A stretch of 30,304 nt of DNA from Bacteroidales bacterium (GTDB lineage: Bacteria; Bacteroidota; Bacteroidia; Bacteroidales; WCHB1-69). The translations under genes were made by a program, and so were the position numbers. Below, one piece after another: positions 23,833 through 30,304 of the stretch (positions are counted from its first letter, which is position 1; each line of letters starts with the position of its first letter). The stretch lies in the NCBI GenBank assembly GCA_023229985.1, contig JALNYF010000024.1, forward strand, positions 1 through 30,304, read 5' to 3'. The notes under the pieces were generated by a model. The model was not told the origin of the DNA. It saw only the letters and a program-made list of their open reading frames with translations, and did not search any database.

Positions 23833-24255
23833 TTAATACCATAGCCAATTTATCTCATCCAAAGACCATAGAAAATATTTTGGCCCGTCTTCTATCGACA
23901 CCAATTTTACGTATGTAGTCCCTTCGGACGATTGCACTTTCCATTTGTTCTCAGAATCAATCACATACAGTTTGTTATACTCTTCAATCATTGAATTGAG
24001 TTCTTCCTGCGTATTGGGAGTAATAATACTTACCTGACAAATGTTGTCTTCACCAAACAGATGTTGAACGCTGCGCAAACCTATTTGAAGGGAAATATAA
24101 TAAATATCATCTTCGTCATAACCTGAGTCCAATTCATATTTACTATCGGAAAATTCCTGTTTGATGGCTTCTGGACTAGAACCCAAACGCGCTTGTGCAT
24201 GGACAAAAGGGACAAGCAATAAACACAAAAATAAAATGCCAATGTATTTTTTCAT
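23833..24255 (-). CDS. Small secreted protein of unknown function
   Basis: This 140-residue protein has a clear signal peptide (MKKYIGILFLCLLLVPFVHA-Q), so the mature ~120 residues act in the periplasm or outside. I do not recognise the family. The mature part is acidic, with SSPEAIKQEFSDSKYELDSG, a DEDDIYYIS patch, a central GEDNICQVSIITPNTQEEL, and a tryptophan/tyrosine-rich end (KYFLWSLDEINWLWY). A single cysteine remains after processing. The gene stands alone, with 178 bp to the long operon on one side and a terminator separating it from hcp on the other. Confidence 0.7.
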   Translation of the reverse strand: MKKYIGILFLCLLLVPFVHAQARLGSSPEAIKQEFSDSKYELDSGYDEDDIYYISLQIGLRSVQHLFGEDNICQVSIITPNTQEELNSMIEEYNKLYVIDSENKWKVQSSEGTTYVKLVSIEDGPKYFLWSLDEINWLWY

Positions 24256-24327
24256 ATTCCTGTTTTTATACTCATATTTACAAATCTCTAGTAAAATATG
24301 AATGGATTAATTAATAATTTATCGTGG

Positions 24328-24335
24328 CAAAAATA
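24328..24335 (-). promoter_or_regulatory. Candidate -7 element of the small secreted protein gene
   Basis: On the minus strand this is TATTTTTG, matching TAnnTTTG, 73 bp upstream of the ATG at 24255 and just past the hcp terminator. The position fits a separate promoter for this gene, but no -33 match was found. Confidence 0.35.
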
Positions 24336-24350
24336 CATTTTAATTCAAAT

Positions 24351-24392
24351 AAAAATACACCTATAAAAAAAATCTCCATAGGTGTATTTTTT
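24351..24392 (-). terminator. Rho-independent-type terminator after hcp
   Basis: A 14-bp perfect inverted repeat (24351-24364, aaaaatacacctat, and 24378-24391, ataggtgtattttt) encloses a 13-base loop. Read on the minus strand the stem ends in a T run. It starts 25 bp beyond the hcp stop and isolates hcp from the next gene. Confidence 0.85.
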
Positions 24393-24416
24393 TAATAAAA
24401 TTCTCTTTTAACTATC

Positions 24417-26072
24417 TCATAAATTCCATTGTTTTATATCGTCTTCGACGGTGCCAATGGTTCCGATGCCAAAACTATCGACGAGAACTTTAGCAATATT
24501 GGGAGAAAGGAATCCGGGGAGTGTGGGTCCCAAGTGGATATTTTTAACTCCCAGATAAAGCAATGCCAATAAAACAATCACCGCTTTTTGTTCGTACCAT
24601 GCAATGTTGTAAACGATAGGCAATTCATTGATGTCGGATAATCCAAAAGCTTTTTGAAGCGCAGTAGCAATAGCGATTAAAGAGTAGGAATCGTTACATT
24701 GTCCGGCGTCCAGCACGCGCGGAATTCCGTTAATGTCGCCTAATTGCAATTTATTATATCGGTATTTTGCGCATCCTGCCGTCAAAATGACGGTATCGGG
24801 GGATAATTGTCGGGCAAATTCCGTGTAATATTCACGGCTTTTCATTCGTCCGTCGCAGCCTGCCATGACCACAAATTTGCGAATGGCACCACTCTTAACT
24901 GCTTCTATCACTTTGTCTGCCAATTGAATAACCTGATTGTGCGCAAATCCGCCCACAATAGAACCTTCTTCAATGGCTTTCGGTGGCTGACACTGCTTGG
25001 CGTGTTCAATAATAGCCGAAAAATCCTTCGGTTGTTCGTCTATTCTGTCCGGAATGTGCGGGAATCCGTGGAAACCGGCTGCACCGGTAGTATAAACGCG
25101 GTCGGCATACGTGCAATCGGATTTCGGCGGCACAATACAATTGGTGGTAAACAAAACGGGGCCGTAGAAAGTCTCAAATTCCTTGGTTTGTAAATGCCAC
25201 GCATTGCCATAATTTCCTCTCAAATTTTTGTATTTTTTAAAATAAGGATAATAATGTGCGGGCAGCATTTCGGAGTGAGTATATACGTCAATGTTCTCTT
25301 TTTCTGCTTGTTGCAATAATTCGTCCAAATCTTTTAAGTCATGACCGCTTATTAAAATTCCCGGGCGATTTCCAACGCCCAAATTAACGTTGGTTATTTC
25401 GGGGTTTCCAAAAGTTTCCGTATTTGCTTTGTCCAATAATTGCATCGTCTCCACCCCTACTTTACCACAATTTAGCACAGCCTGGAAAAGTTCGTCTGCC
25501 GACACGCTGTCATCTGAAGCAATGACCAAATTGCGTTGCATTTCATCGAAAACCATCTGATTTTCGTAGCCCAGATTGTAGGCATGTTCGCAATATGCGG
25601 CCATTCCCTTTGTTCCTAACACTAATAATTGGCGCAAAGCGCGAATATCTTCATTTTCGGTAGATAAAATGCCGACCGATTCCGCCAATTTTTCCATTTC
25701 CTCTTCACTATCGGCTTTCCAATTCAGTAATGCCTCTTTGGAAAATTGACAAGTACTGCAAAATTGCGGGGCGCGTTTTTTCAATTCTTCTCGTAATTGA
25801 AGAGATTCTTCAATCGTGCGGACAAACCGTTCTTTGTCAAAATTGGCATTAGTTATGGTCATGAAAAGCGAGTTCATCACGAACAAATCCGCTTCACGAC
25901 TACCTTGATTCTTTTCCTTCAGACACTTATTAATTTTTGAAATTCCTTTTAATGAATAGATTAACAGGTCTTGGAGATTTGAAACGTCAGATGGTTTTCC
26001 GCATACACCGCGTAACGTACAACCTTTGCCTAAGGCGGTTTCTTGGCATTGGGAACAAAACATTGCATTCAT
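24417..26072 (-). CDS. hcp: Hydroxylamine reductase / hybrid-cluster protein, class I
   Basis: This 551-residue cytosolic iron-sulfur protein belongs to the Hcp family, linked to hydroxylamine reduction and NO detoxification in anaerobes. The N-terminal cubane cysteines are C6, C9, C18 and C24, with the C-x2-C-x8-C-x5-C spacing of class I. Hybrid-cluster ligands are all visible: H244 (SGHDLKDL), E268 (THSEMLPAHYYP), C312 (FTTNCIVPP), C406 (VMAGCDGR), C434 (TAGCAKYRY), C459 (DAGQCNDSYS) and E494 (WYEQKA). I chose ATG 26072; ATG 26063 (MFCSQC) is also reasonable, and an upstream TTG at 26135 is unlikely. No hcr reductase gene is adjacent. It stands alone, with its own terminator. Confidence 0.95.
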   Translation of the reverse strand: MNAMFCSQCQETALGKGCTLRGVCGKPSDVSNLQDLLIYSLKGISKINKCLKEKNQGSREADLFVMNSLFMTITNANFDKERFVRTIEESLQLREELKKRAPQFCSTCQFSKEALLNWKADSEEEMEKLAESVGILSTENEDIRALRQLLVLGTKGMAAYCEHAYNLGYENQMVFDEMQRNLVIASDDSVSADELFQAVLNCGKVGVETMQLLDKANTETFGNPEITNVNLGVGNRPGILISGHDLKDLDELLQQAEKENIDVYTHSEMLPAHYYPYFKKYKNLRGNYGNAWHLQTKEFETFYGPVLFTTNCIVPPKSDCTYADRVYTTGAAGFHGFPHIPDRIDEQPKDFSAIIEHAKQCQPPKAIEEGSIVGGFAHNQVIQLADKVIEAVKSGAIRKFVVMAGCDGRMKSREYYTEFARQLSPDTVILTAGCAKYRYNKLQLGDINGIPRVLDAGQCNDSYSLIAIATALQKAFGLSDINELPIVYNIAWYEQKAVIVLLALLYLGVKNIHLGPTLPGFLSPNIAKVLVDSFGIGTIGTVEDDIKQWNL

Positions 26073-26187
26073 AATTCTTTGATAATTTAATGAATAAATC
26101 GGGTTTATTTTTCCTGAGCGGAATGGGTGGAACAATTTGCTGAGCGAGAATAATTGGCGTCATCAGTTATGAAATGAACAACTTTTT

Positions 26188-26202
26188 TTGGACAATGTTC
26201 AA
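26188..26202. promoter_or_regulatory. Crp/Fnr-like palindrome upstream of hcp
   Basis: TTGGACAATGTTCAA is a 15-bp inverted repeat with half-sites TTGGACA and TTGAACA (one mismatch) around a single central base, 116 bp upstream of the hcp start. TTG...CAA palindromes are typical of Crp/Fnr-family regulators, and hcp genes are often controlled by such proteins (HcpR, Fnr). The regulator itself is not in the window. Confidence 0.4.
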
Positions 26203-26297
26203 TGCAAAAAATGATTATGACGAGACAGACAGAAAATTTTAGAATAAAAAATAAAAAAAAATAGTTCAAAAAACTACCATGTGTTCAGAATATTTTA

Positions 26298-26305
26298 TAA
26301 CTTTG
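26298..26305 (+). promoter_or_regulatory. -7 promoter element of the lipoprotein pair
   Basis: TAACTTTG matches TAnnTTTG exactly and continues as CCGCGAATTTC, much like the sequence at the gldA promoter. It lies 80 bp upstream of the first lipoprotein ATG, predicting a leader of roughly 70 bases. No -33 TTG is obvious. Confidence 0.55.
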
Positions 26306-26385
26306 CCGCGAATTTCTTTAATTGAGCAAATCTATTAAAAAATTCGGGTTCAAATAGATATAAAAAGAGCAAAACACTATTGATT

Positions 26386-26622
26386 ATGAAAAATATAAAA
26401 ACCTATTTGATTGGAATTTATCTTGTTTTCGGTTGCATCATTCTCTTTTCTGCATGCAAAAAAACTTGTATTTGTTCGGTAACTCGAACCACCATGACTA
26501 CCTGCGACAGTAACAGCTACGAATTAGGCGGAAAATTAACCGAAGATGATTGCCTGCTTTATAATGATACTATTCAGGACGGAGAGGGTGTTGTACGCGT
26601 AATTTCTTGTAAATTAAATTAA
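26386..26622 (+). CDS. Small cysteine-rich lipoprotein, first of a tandem pair
   Basis: This 78-residue protein has a lipoprotein signal peptide ending LFSAC, with C24 the likely lipidated residue. The short mature part has C-K-K-T-C-I-C right after the anchor, then a TTC, an EDDCLLYNDT segment and a final VISCKLN. I do not recognise a named family. The next gene encodes a protein with the same cysteine layout. I chose the ATG at 26386; a TTG two codons upstream is also in frame. The pair is followed by a terminator and is probably transcribed from 26298. Confidence 0.75.
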   Translation: MKNIKTYLIGIYLVFGCIILFSACKKTCICSVTRTTMTTCDSNSYELGGKLTEDDCLLYNDTIQDGEGVVRVISCKLN

Positions 26623-26645
26623 TTGATAAAATAAAATTTTATAAA

Positions 26646-26903
26646 ATGAAAAAATTATTAGGTATTTGTATGGCAGTTACATTCATTGCAATCGTATCTG
26701 TTTCTTGCCAAAAAGAGTGTGTGTGCGAAAAAACATTCACAAATGATGATAACATACTTGACACAATCGCCGCAACTACTACGACTACAAGCTATTCCGG
26801 AGGGCATGATTATGACAAAAGAGAGTGTGAATCACTCAGTTATAGTGATACCACATCTACCTCAATTACAACCTTCACCTGTGGCTTAGAAGAGAAAAAA
26901 TAA
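26646..26903 (+). CDS. Small cysteine-rich lipoprotein, second of a tandem pair
   Basis: This 85-residue protein has a lipoprotein signal peptide ending SVSC (C21). The mature part begins C-Q-K-E-C-V-C and later has KRECESLSYSDT and FTCGLE, which lines up with the first protein's C-K-K-T-C-I-C, EDDCLLYNDT and ISCKLN. The middle is rich in threonine (a TTTTTS run), suggesting a flexible linker. It lies 23 bp after the first gene, in the same operon. Function is unknown; a divergent tandem duplication is the simplest origin. Confidence 0.75.
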   Translation: MKKLLGICMAVTFIAIVSVSCQKECVCEKTFTNDDNILDTIAATTTTTSYSGGHDYDKRECESLSYSDTTSTSITTFTCGLEEKK

Positions 26904-26920
26904 AGACTCTTTTGATTTTG

Positions 26921-26953
26921 AAAAGGCTGTCTTTCCCGAGATAGCCTTTTTTA
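26921..26953 (+). terminator. Terminator after the lipoprotein pair
   Basis: The 12-bp stem aaaaggctgtct / agatagcctttt (one G-U pair) with a 6-base loop (ttcccg) is followed by T residues, 18 bp after the second lipoprotein stop. It is A-rich on the left arm, so it may also work in reverse. Confidence 0.88.
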
Positions 26954-26968
26954 TTCATCACGAAATTT

Positions 26969-27505
26969 ATGCAAAACGCTGAAAATAAAGAAGATATAAT
27001 TGTATCTAAACCTGTTCTCGAAGTATTTGCCATCGCTTCGGAATATTGTTTGTTTATCGATAAAATGGCGAATTATGAACAAGTTGAGGCTTTCTCATTC
27101 CTTCAAAAAATTCTCTCCGCTTTATATTTGAAAGGTTGTCTGTTCCCCACTATTGAGGTCGAAGACGATACCGCAAACGAGCGTTTTGTGACCGAAGAGG
27201 AGTACGAAACCTTGCGACTGAAATTGTCGCAATATATGGGGGACAAAGATTACTATTCAACCGTTGATTTATCGCAAGAAAATATTGATTCAACGCCCGT
27301 TACACTTTCGGAACTTCTTTCCGACATCTACTTGGATTTGAAGGACTTTCTATTGCTGTATGCAAAAGATCAACAATCGGCAAAAGAAAACGCCATTGCA
27401 TCATGCCACTATTATTTTATGACCAACTGGGGAATGAAAATTACCCTGATTCTGCCTTATCTACACCATCTCCTCTTCGCCCCAACAACTGATGAAGATG
27501 ATTAA
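26969..27505 (+). CDS. DUF5063-like protein
   Basis: This 178-residue cytosolic, largely helical and acidic protein shows the pattern of DUF5063, a Bacteroidales family without known function. Features are FAIASEYCLFIDK near the N-terminus, FLQKILSALYLKGCLFPTIE, a central EEEYETLRLKLSQYMGDKDYY, SELLSDIYLDLKDFLLLY, and a C-terminal CHYYFMTNWGMKITLILPYLH. The ATG lies only 16 bp after the preceding terminator, and its 3' end overlaps the next gene by 14 bp, which points to coupled translation with the LptF/LptG permease. Confidence 0.78.
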   Translation: MQNAENKEDIIVSKPVLEVFAIASEYCLFIDKMANYEQVEAFSFLQKILSALYLKGCLFPTIEVEDDTANERFVTEEEYETLRLKLSQYMGDKDYYSTVDLSQENIDSTPVTLSELLSDIYLDLKDFLLLYAKDQQSAKENAIASCHYYFMTNWGMKITLILPYLHHLLFAPTTDEDD

Positions 27506-28667
27506 CCATAGCTTTCAATTTATAAAAAGCCTGTTATCGCTCACGAAGTGGAAATCTTTTTTGAATAGATTGAAACTAAAATCGGGGTGGTCTATCATGG
27601 ATTCCTATATTCTCTTTAAATTTTTAGGATCCGTTTTCTATTCCATTGCACTCCTCATGACGATTATCATCGTTTTTGACATTTCGGAGAACATCAACAA
27701 ATTCTTAGAAAACAATACGCCCGTCTGGATCATCATCTCAAAATACTATTTTAATTTCATTCCCTATTTCGTCAATTTGTTCTTCCCTTTATTTACCTTT
27801 ATTTCAGTTATTTGGTTTACGTCAAAATTAGCCGGAGACAATGAATTAATTTCATTTTTTAACGGGGGCATCAGCTTTTACCGAGTGATGTTTCCGTACA
27901 TTGTGGGGGCTCTGATCTTATGTGTCATTTCGTTGACAATGGCGAATTTCATTATTCCTTACACCAATACCGAAATGTATAAGTTTAAAGAAACTTACGT
28001 TTATAAGAAAAAAATTATTTCAAGCTCGAATATTCATTTCAAACAAGATGCCAAAACTTATGTTTACGCCGAAAGATGGAAAAAGAAAACATTGGAAGGT
28101 GAGAATTTTACGTATGAAGTTTTTGACACCAACACTATTTCATACAAATTGAGTGCATCGGAGATAAAATACAACCCCGCCAACGGGCATTGGTTATTGT
28201 ATGACTTTTCCGTTCGCTCTTTTGATACCAATCAAGTAGAAACCTATTACAATGGCGACCAATTAGACACCACTTTCAAGTTTTTACCGGAAGATTTCAA
28301 TAAGGATATCACCGTTGCGGAGACCATGTCTTATACCCAATTAATCAGATTTATCGATAAAGAGCGAAAAAAAGGTTCCAATTTGGTAAAATTCTATCAA
28401 ATAGAGCGGCAAAAACGTTTGGCAAACCCGTTTTCTATCATCATCATGACGTTGTTGGGATTAAGTGTGGCAGCGCGCAAAACACGGCGCGGCGTAGGGG
28501 TACATATCTTTATCGGACTGTTTTTTGTCTTTACTTTTATCTTTTTTCAACAAGTATCCAATGTCTTTGCCATTTCTGAACAATTATCCCCGGCACTTGC
28601 CACTTGGTTGCCCAATATTGCCTACATGGTTATCTGCATTATTTTGCTTCGCTTTACTCCAAAATAA
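27492..28667 (+). CDS. LptF/LptG family permease (lipopolysaccharide export)
   Basis: This inner-membrane permease of the YjgP/YjgQ family would work with LptB to pull lipopolysaccharide from the membrane to the Lpt bridge. Membrane segments are seen at about 41-63, 75-105 and 130-155. A ~150-residue periplasmic beta domain follows (ISSSNIHFKQDAKTYVYAER, KLSASEIKYN, WLLYDFSVRSF). Three C-terminal helices follow (~315-390) after the conserved FYQIERQKRLANPFSIIIM. The 391-residue frame starts at ATG 27492. An ATG at 27597 would give a more usual 356 residues, but family members normally have a few residues before the D-x-YI motif, so I kept the longer form. F versus G subtype was not resolved. 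Confidence 0.88.
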   Translation: MKMINHSFQFIKSLLSLTKWKSFLNRLKLKSGWSIMDSYILFKFLGSVFYSIALLMTIIIVFDISENINKFLENNTPVWIIISKYYFNFIPYFVNLFFPLFTFISVIWFTSKLAGDNELISFFNGGISFYRVMFPYIVGALILCVISLTMANFIIPYTNTEMYKFKETYVYKKKIISSSNIHFKQDAKTYVYAERWKKKTLEGENFTYEVFDTNTISYKLSASEIKYNPANGHWLLYDFSVRSFDTNQVETYYNGDQLDTTFKFLPEDFNKDITVAETMSYTQLIRFIDKERKKGSNLVKFYQIERQKRLANPFSIIIMTLLGLSVAARKTRRGVGVHIFIGLFFVFTFIFFQQVSNVFAISEQLSPALATWLPNIAYMVICIILLRFTPK

Positions 28668-28677
28668 AAAAAAAATG

Positions 28678-28685
28678 TACTTTTG
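28678..28685 (+). promoter_or_regulatory. -7 promoter element of gldA
   Basis: TACTTTTG matches TAnnTTTG and runs on as CCACAAATTTT. It lies 10 bp after the permease stop and 17 bp before the gldA ATG, so the transcript would have a leader of only about 10 bases. The downstream sequence resembles that of the promoter at 26298. Confidence 0.55.
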
Positions 28686-28702
28686 CCACAAATTTTAAAA
28701 GA

Positions 28703-29440
28703 ATGTCAATAGTTGTAAAAAACGTATCAAAACAATTCGACGGGCAATGGGCTTTAAAAGATGTCAGCTTTACCGTCAATAAAGGAGAAGTCGTTGGATT
28801 CTTGGGGCCGAACGGTGCAGGGAAATCTACCATGATGAAAATCATTACTTGTTATCAGCCACCTACCCACGGAGATGTATCGGTTTGCGGATTGGATATT
28901 TGGAACGATTCATTGGCATTAAAAAAGAAAATTGGTTATTTATCGGAAACCAACCCGCTCTACTATGAAATGTACGTTGTTGAATTTCTGGAATTTATAG
29001 CCGGATTGCATGGTGTTCCCCACAAATCGAAGCGCGTTGCAGAGGTAATTAAAATGACCGGACTTACACCCGAAATGAACAAAAAAATCGCCACTCTTTC
29101 GCGCGGCTACAAACAACGTGTCGGCTTGGCACAAGCATTGGTTCCCGACCCGGAAGTATTGATTTTGGACGAACCAACTACCGGCTTAGACCCAAACCAA
29201 TTGGTGGAAATCCGAAACCTTATCAAAATGTGTGGCCAAAGCAAAACCGTGCTGCTTTCTACCCACATTATGCAGGAAGTGGAAGCCATGTGCGACCGCG
29301 TCATCATCATTAATCACGGTAAAATCGTTGAAGATGCTACCATTCAGGATTTATACAAATTAGCAGAGAATAAAGGCATTAAGAATCACTCCATCGAAGA
29401 ATTGTTCCATACATTAACCGCTGATAAAAAGACATTATAA
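28703..29440 (+). CDS. gldA: GldA-like ABC transporter ATP-binding protein
   Basis: This 245-residue ATPase would drive an ABC-2-type membrane exporter. The nucleotide-binding domain is complete: Walker A GPNGAGKST (36-44), a Q-loop region, signature LSRGYKQRVGLAQAL, Walker B VLILDEPTTGLD and switch histidine STHIMQ. The IGYLSETNPLYYEMYVVEFL stretch matches GldA of gliding Bacteroidota. GldA homologues also occur in non-gliding Bacteroidales, so this does not show motility. The ATG at 28703 (MSIVVKNVSKQF) begins at the conserved N-terminus; an upstream in-frame start at 28604 lies inside the permease gene and is unlikely. No GldF/GldG permease gene is in the window. Confidence 0.85.
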   Translation: MSIVVKNVSKQFDGQWALKDVSFTVNKGEVVGFLGPNGAGKSTMMKIITCYQPPTHGDVSVCGLDIWNDSLALKKKIGYLSETNPLYYEMYVVEFLEFIAGLHGVPHKSKRVAEVIKMTGLTPEMNKKIATLSRGYKQRVGLAQALVPDPEVLILDEPTTGLDPNQLVEIRNLIKMCGQSKTVLLSTHIMQEVEAMCDRVIIINHGKIVEDATIQDLYKLAENKGIKNHSIEELFHTLTADKKTL

Positions 29441-29460
29441 ACCGATAATTACTATTTACA

Positions 29461-30304
29461 TTGAAATATTTGAAGTGTTTTTTGGTAATTCTTTTCATGA
29501 TTCAAACTTGTCACCTGTGGGCACAAGATGAGGAAGACCCATGCCAACAAGTCTATAACAAACAAGTTGAAAAAGAATTCAATAAGGCACGCGAACTCCA
29601 CAAATCAGGCAAAAAAAGCGAAGCCAATGCTATTTATCGTGAAATCTTGGACGAATATCCCGAACATCTGGAAGCCAACTACTATTTGGCACTCAGCTAT
29701 TATCTTCCCATAGAATTGAATGAGTTTTATATTGAAAGAAAGGAAGATGTAAAAGAAATTATTGCTGCTGCGGACAGAATGTACGCCGTATGCCCATATT
29801 ATAAAATCAAAATACATCTTTTTACCGCCCGCGTGGCTTACCTCACTGAAGATTTTGCCACTGCCATCAAACACGCCAATGTCTTAATCGAAAATCCCGA
29901 TTTGGTGAAAGAGATGAGCGACTTGGAAGAAGCCGAGATGATTGTCAAAAAATCGCATTTCTTTGACCAATTGCTGAATAATCCGGTTCCTTTCGACCCG
30001 AAACCAATAGAAGGCATCTCCACCGATAAAGATGAGTACTTGGCTACCATTTCGCCGGACGCAGAATTTTTCTACTTTACCCGCCGCCAATCCGTTCAAA
30101 AATCAGGTCCTTTTGGTTCGGAAACCGTTGAAAAAGAGTTCTTTTCATACAGCCAACAAGACCGCACGGGCAATTATGGCACCGGCATACCGCTTCCGTA
30201 TCCTTTTAATGAATCGGAGGGCGAAGGAAGTCCTACCATCAACTTGGCAAACGACCTCCTCATCTTTGCCAAAATGAATGAAGTAAAATCAAAAAATAAG
30301 GATA
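29461..30304 (+). CDS. TPR/PD40 envelope protein, 3' end outside the window
   Basis: The frame is open from 29461 to the right edge (281 codons). With a TTG start it has a full signal peptide (KYLKCFLVILFMIQTCHLWAQ). The only nearby ATG (29497) would cut the signal peptide short, so TTG is preferred. Residues ~38-130 look like TPR repeats (KARELHKSGKKSEANAIYRE, LEANYYLALSYYLP, IKIHLFTARVAYLTEDF). From ~185 a PD40 beta-propeller blade begins (STDKDEYLATISPDAEFFYF, TRRQ). This order occurs in Bacteroidota OmpA-like and PorE-like proteins, but the C-terminal domain that would decide is not visible. It follows gldA by 20 bp. Confidence 0.75.
   Translation, partial: MKYLKCFLVILFMIQTCHLWAQDEEDPCQQVYNKQVEKEFNKARELHKSGKKSEANAIYREILDEYPEHLEANYYLALSYYLPIELNEFYIERKEDVKEIIAAADRMYAVCPYYKIKIHLFTARVAYLTEDFATAIKHANVLIENPDLVKEMSDLEEAEMIVKKSHFFDQLLNNPVPFDPKPIEGISTDKDEYLATISPDAEFFYFTRRQSVQKSGPFGSETVEKEFFSYSQQDRTGNYGTGIPLPYPFNESEGEGSPTINLANDLLIFAKMNEVKSKNKD

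Larger units (their letters stand above)
26073..26385. other. Divergent intergenic region between hcp and the lipoprotein pair
   Basis: This 313-bp region is A/T-rich and non-coding as far as can be seen. It carries a Crp/Fnr-like palindrome (26188-26202) and a consensus plus-strand -7 element (26298-26305). A minus-strand TAGATTTG (26327-26334) would give hcp a leader of about 250 bases, and nothing better was found for hcp. No RNA gene was recognised. Confidence 0.5.

Noticed and set aside
26073..26135. Longer hcp form starting at TTG 26135
   Set aside because: Adds 21 residues before the conserved MFCxQC start that are absent from the family; an ATG at 26072 is available.
28604..28702. 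Longer gldA form starting inside the permease gene
   Set aside because: The extra 33 residues are the permease end read in another frame, and a consensus promoter lies between this start and the ATG at 28703.
28703..29440. Inference of gliding motility from the gldA-like gene
   Set aside because: GldA homologues are found in non-motile Bacteroidales, and no other gliding gene is visible.

Overview
The window looks like chromosomal DNA of a Bacteroidota bacterium, most likely of the order Bacteroidales. The signs are type IX secretion (T9SS) C-terminal sorting domains on two secreted enzymes, TAnnTTTG-type promoter elements, A/T-rich leaders without Shine-Dalgarno sequences, a GldA-like ABC ATPase, and genes matching families typical of this phylum (DUF6913 next to dapA, DUF5063, LptF/LptG permease, TPR/PD40 envelope protein). 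Family names come from recognising motifs by eye; no search was run.

Region 1 (1-12664, minus strand) is one uninterrupted reading frame of 4,221 codons that runs off the left edge. It encodes a giant secreted modular protein: signal peptide, a short N-terminal domain, an FN3-like domain, about 24 'GCDS' modules of ~55 residues, a split Ig-like domain carrying a ~150-residue jelly-roll-like insert, then more than 31 modules of ~78 residues resembling divergent InlB B-repeats. The latter are ordered as a five-module higher-order repeat present five times (1,173-1,185 bp each). The C-terminus lies outside the window.

Region 2 (12882-23654, minus strand) is a tightly packed run of eleven genes, with gaps of 1-31 bp or a 4-bp overlap. 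In transcription order: DUF6913 protein, dapA, secreted M14 carboxypeptidase, cytidine deaminase, ElbB-type DJ-1 protein, rfbA, double UspA protein, C69 dipeptidase, folP, secreted endonuclease I, queD. It mixes biosynthesis (lysine/cell wall, folate, queuosine, dTDP-sugar) with exported peptide- and DNA-degrading enzymes, and is probably one long operon starting near 23690.

Region 3 (23833-26072, minus strand) holds a small secreted protein of unknown function and a class I hybrid-cluster protein (hcp) followed by a strong terminator.

Region 4 (26386-30304, plus strand) holds two tandem small cysteine-rich lipoproteins with a terminator, a DUF5063 protein overlapping an LptF/LptG permease (lipopolysaccharide export), a gldA-like ABC ATPase with its own promoter, and the start of a TPR/PD40 periplasmic or outer-membrane protein that runs off the right edge.

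The common theme is the cell envelope and secretion: three apparent T9SS-type products, two lipoproteins, LPS export and a GldA-like ATPase sit around a housekeeping gene cluster.
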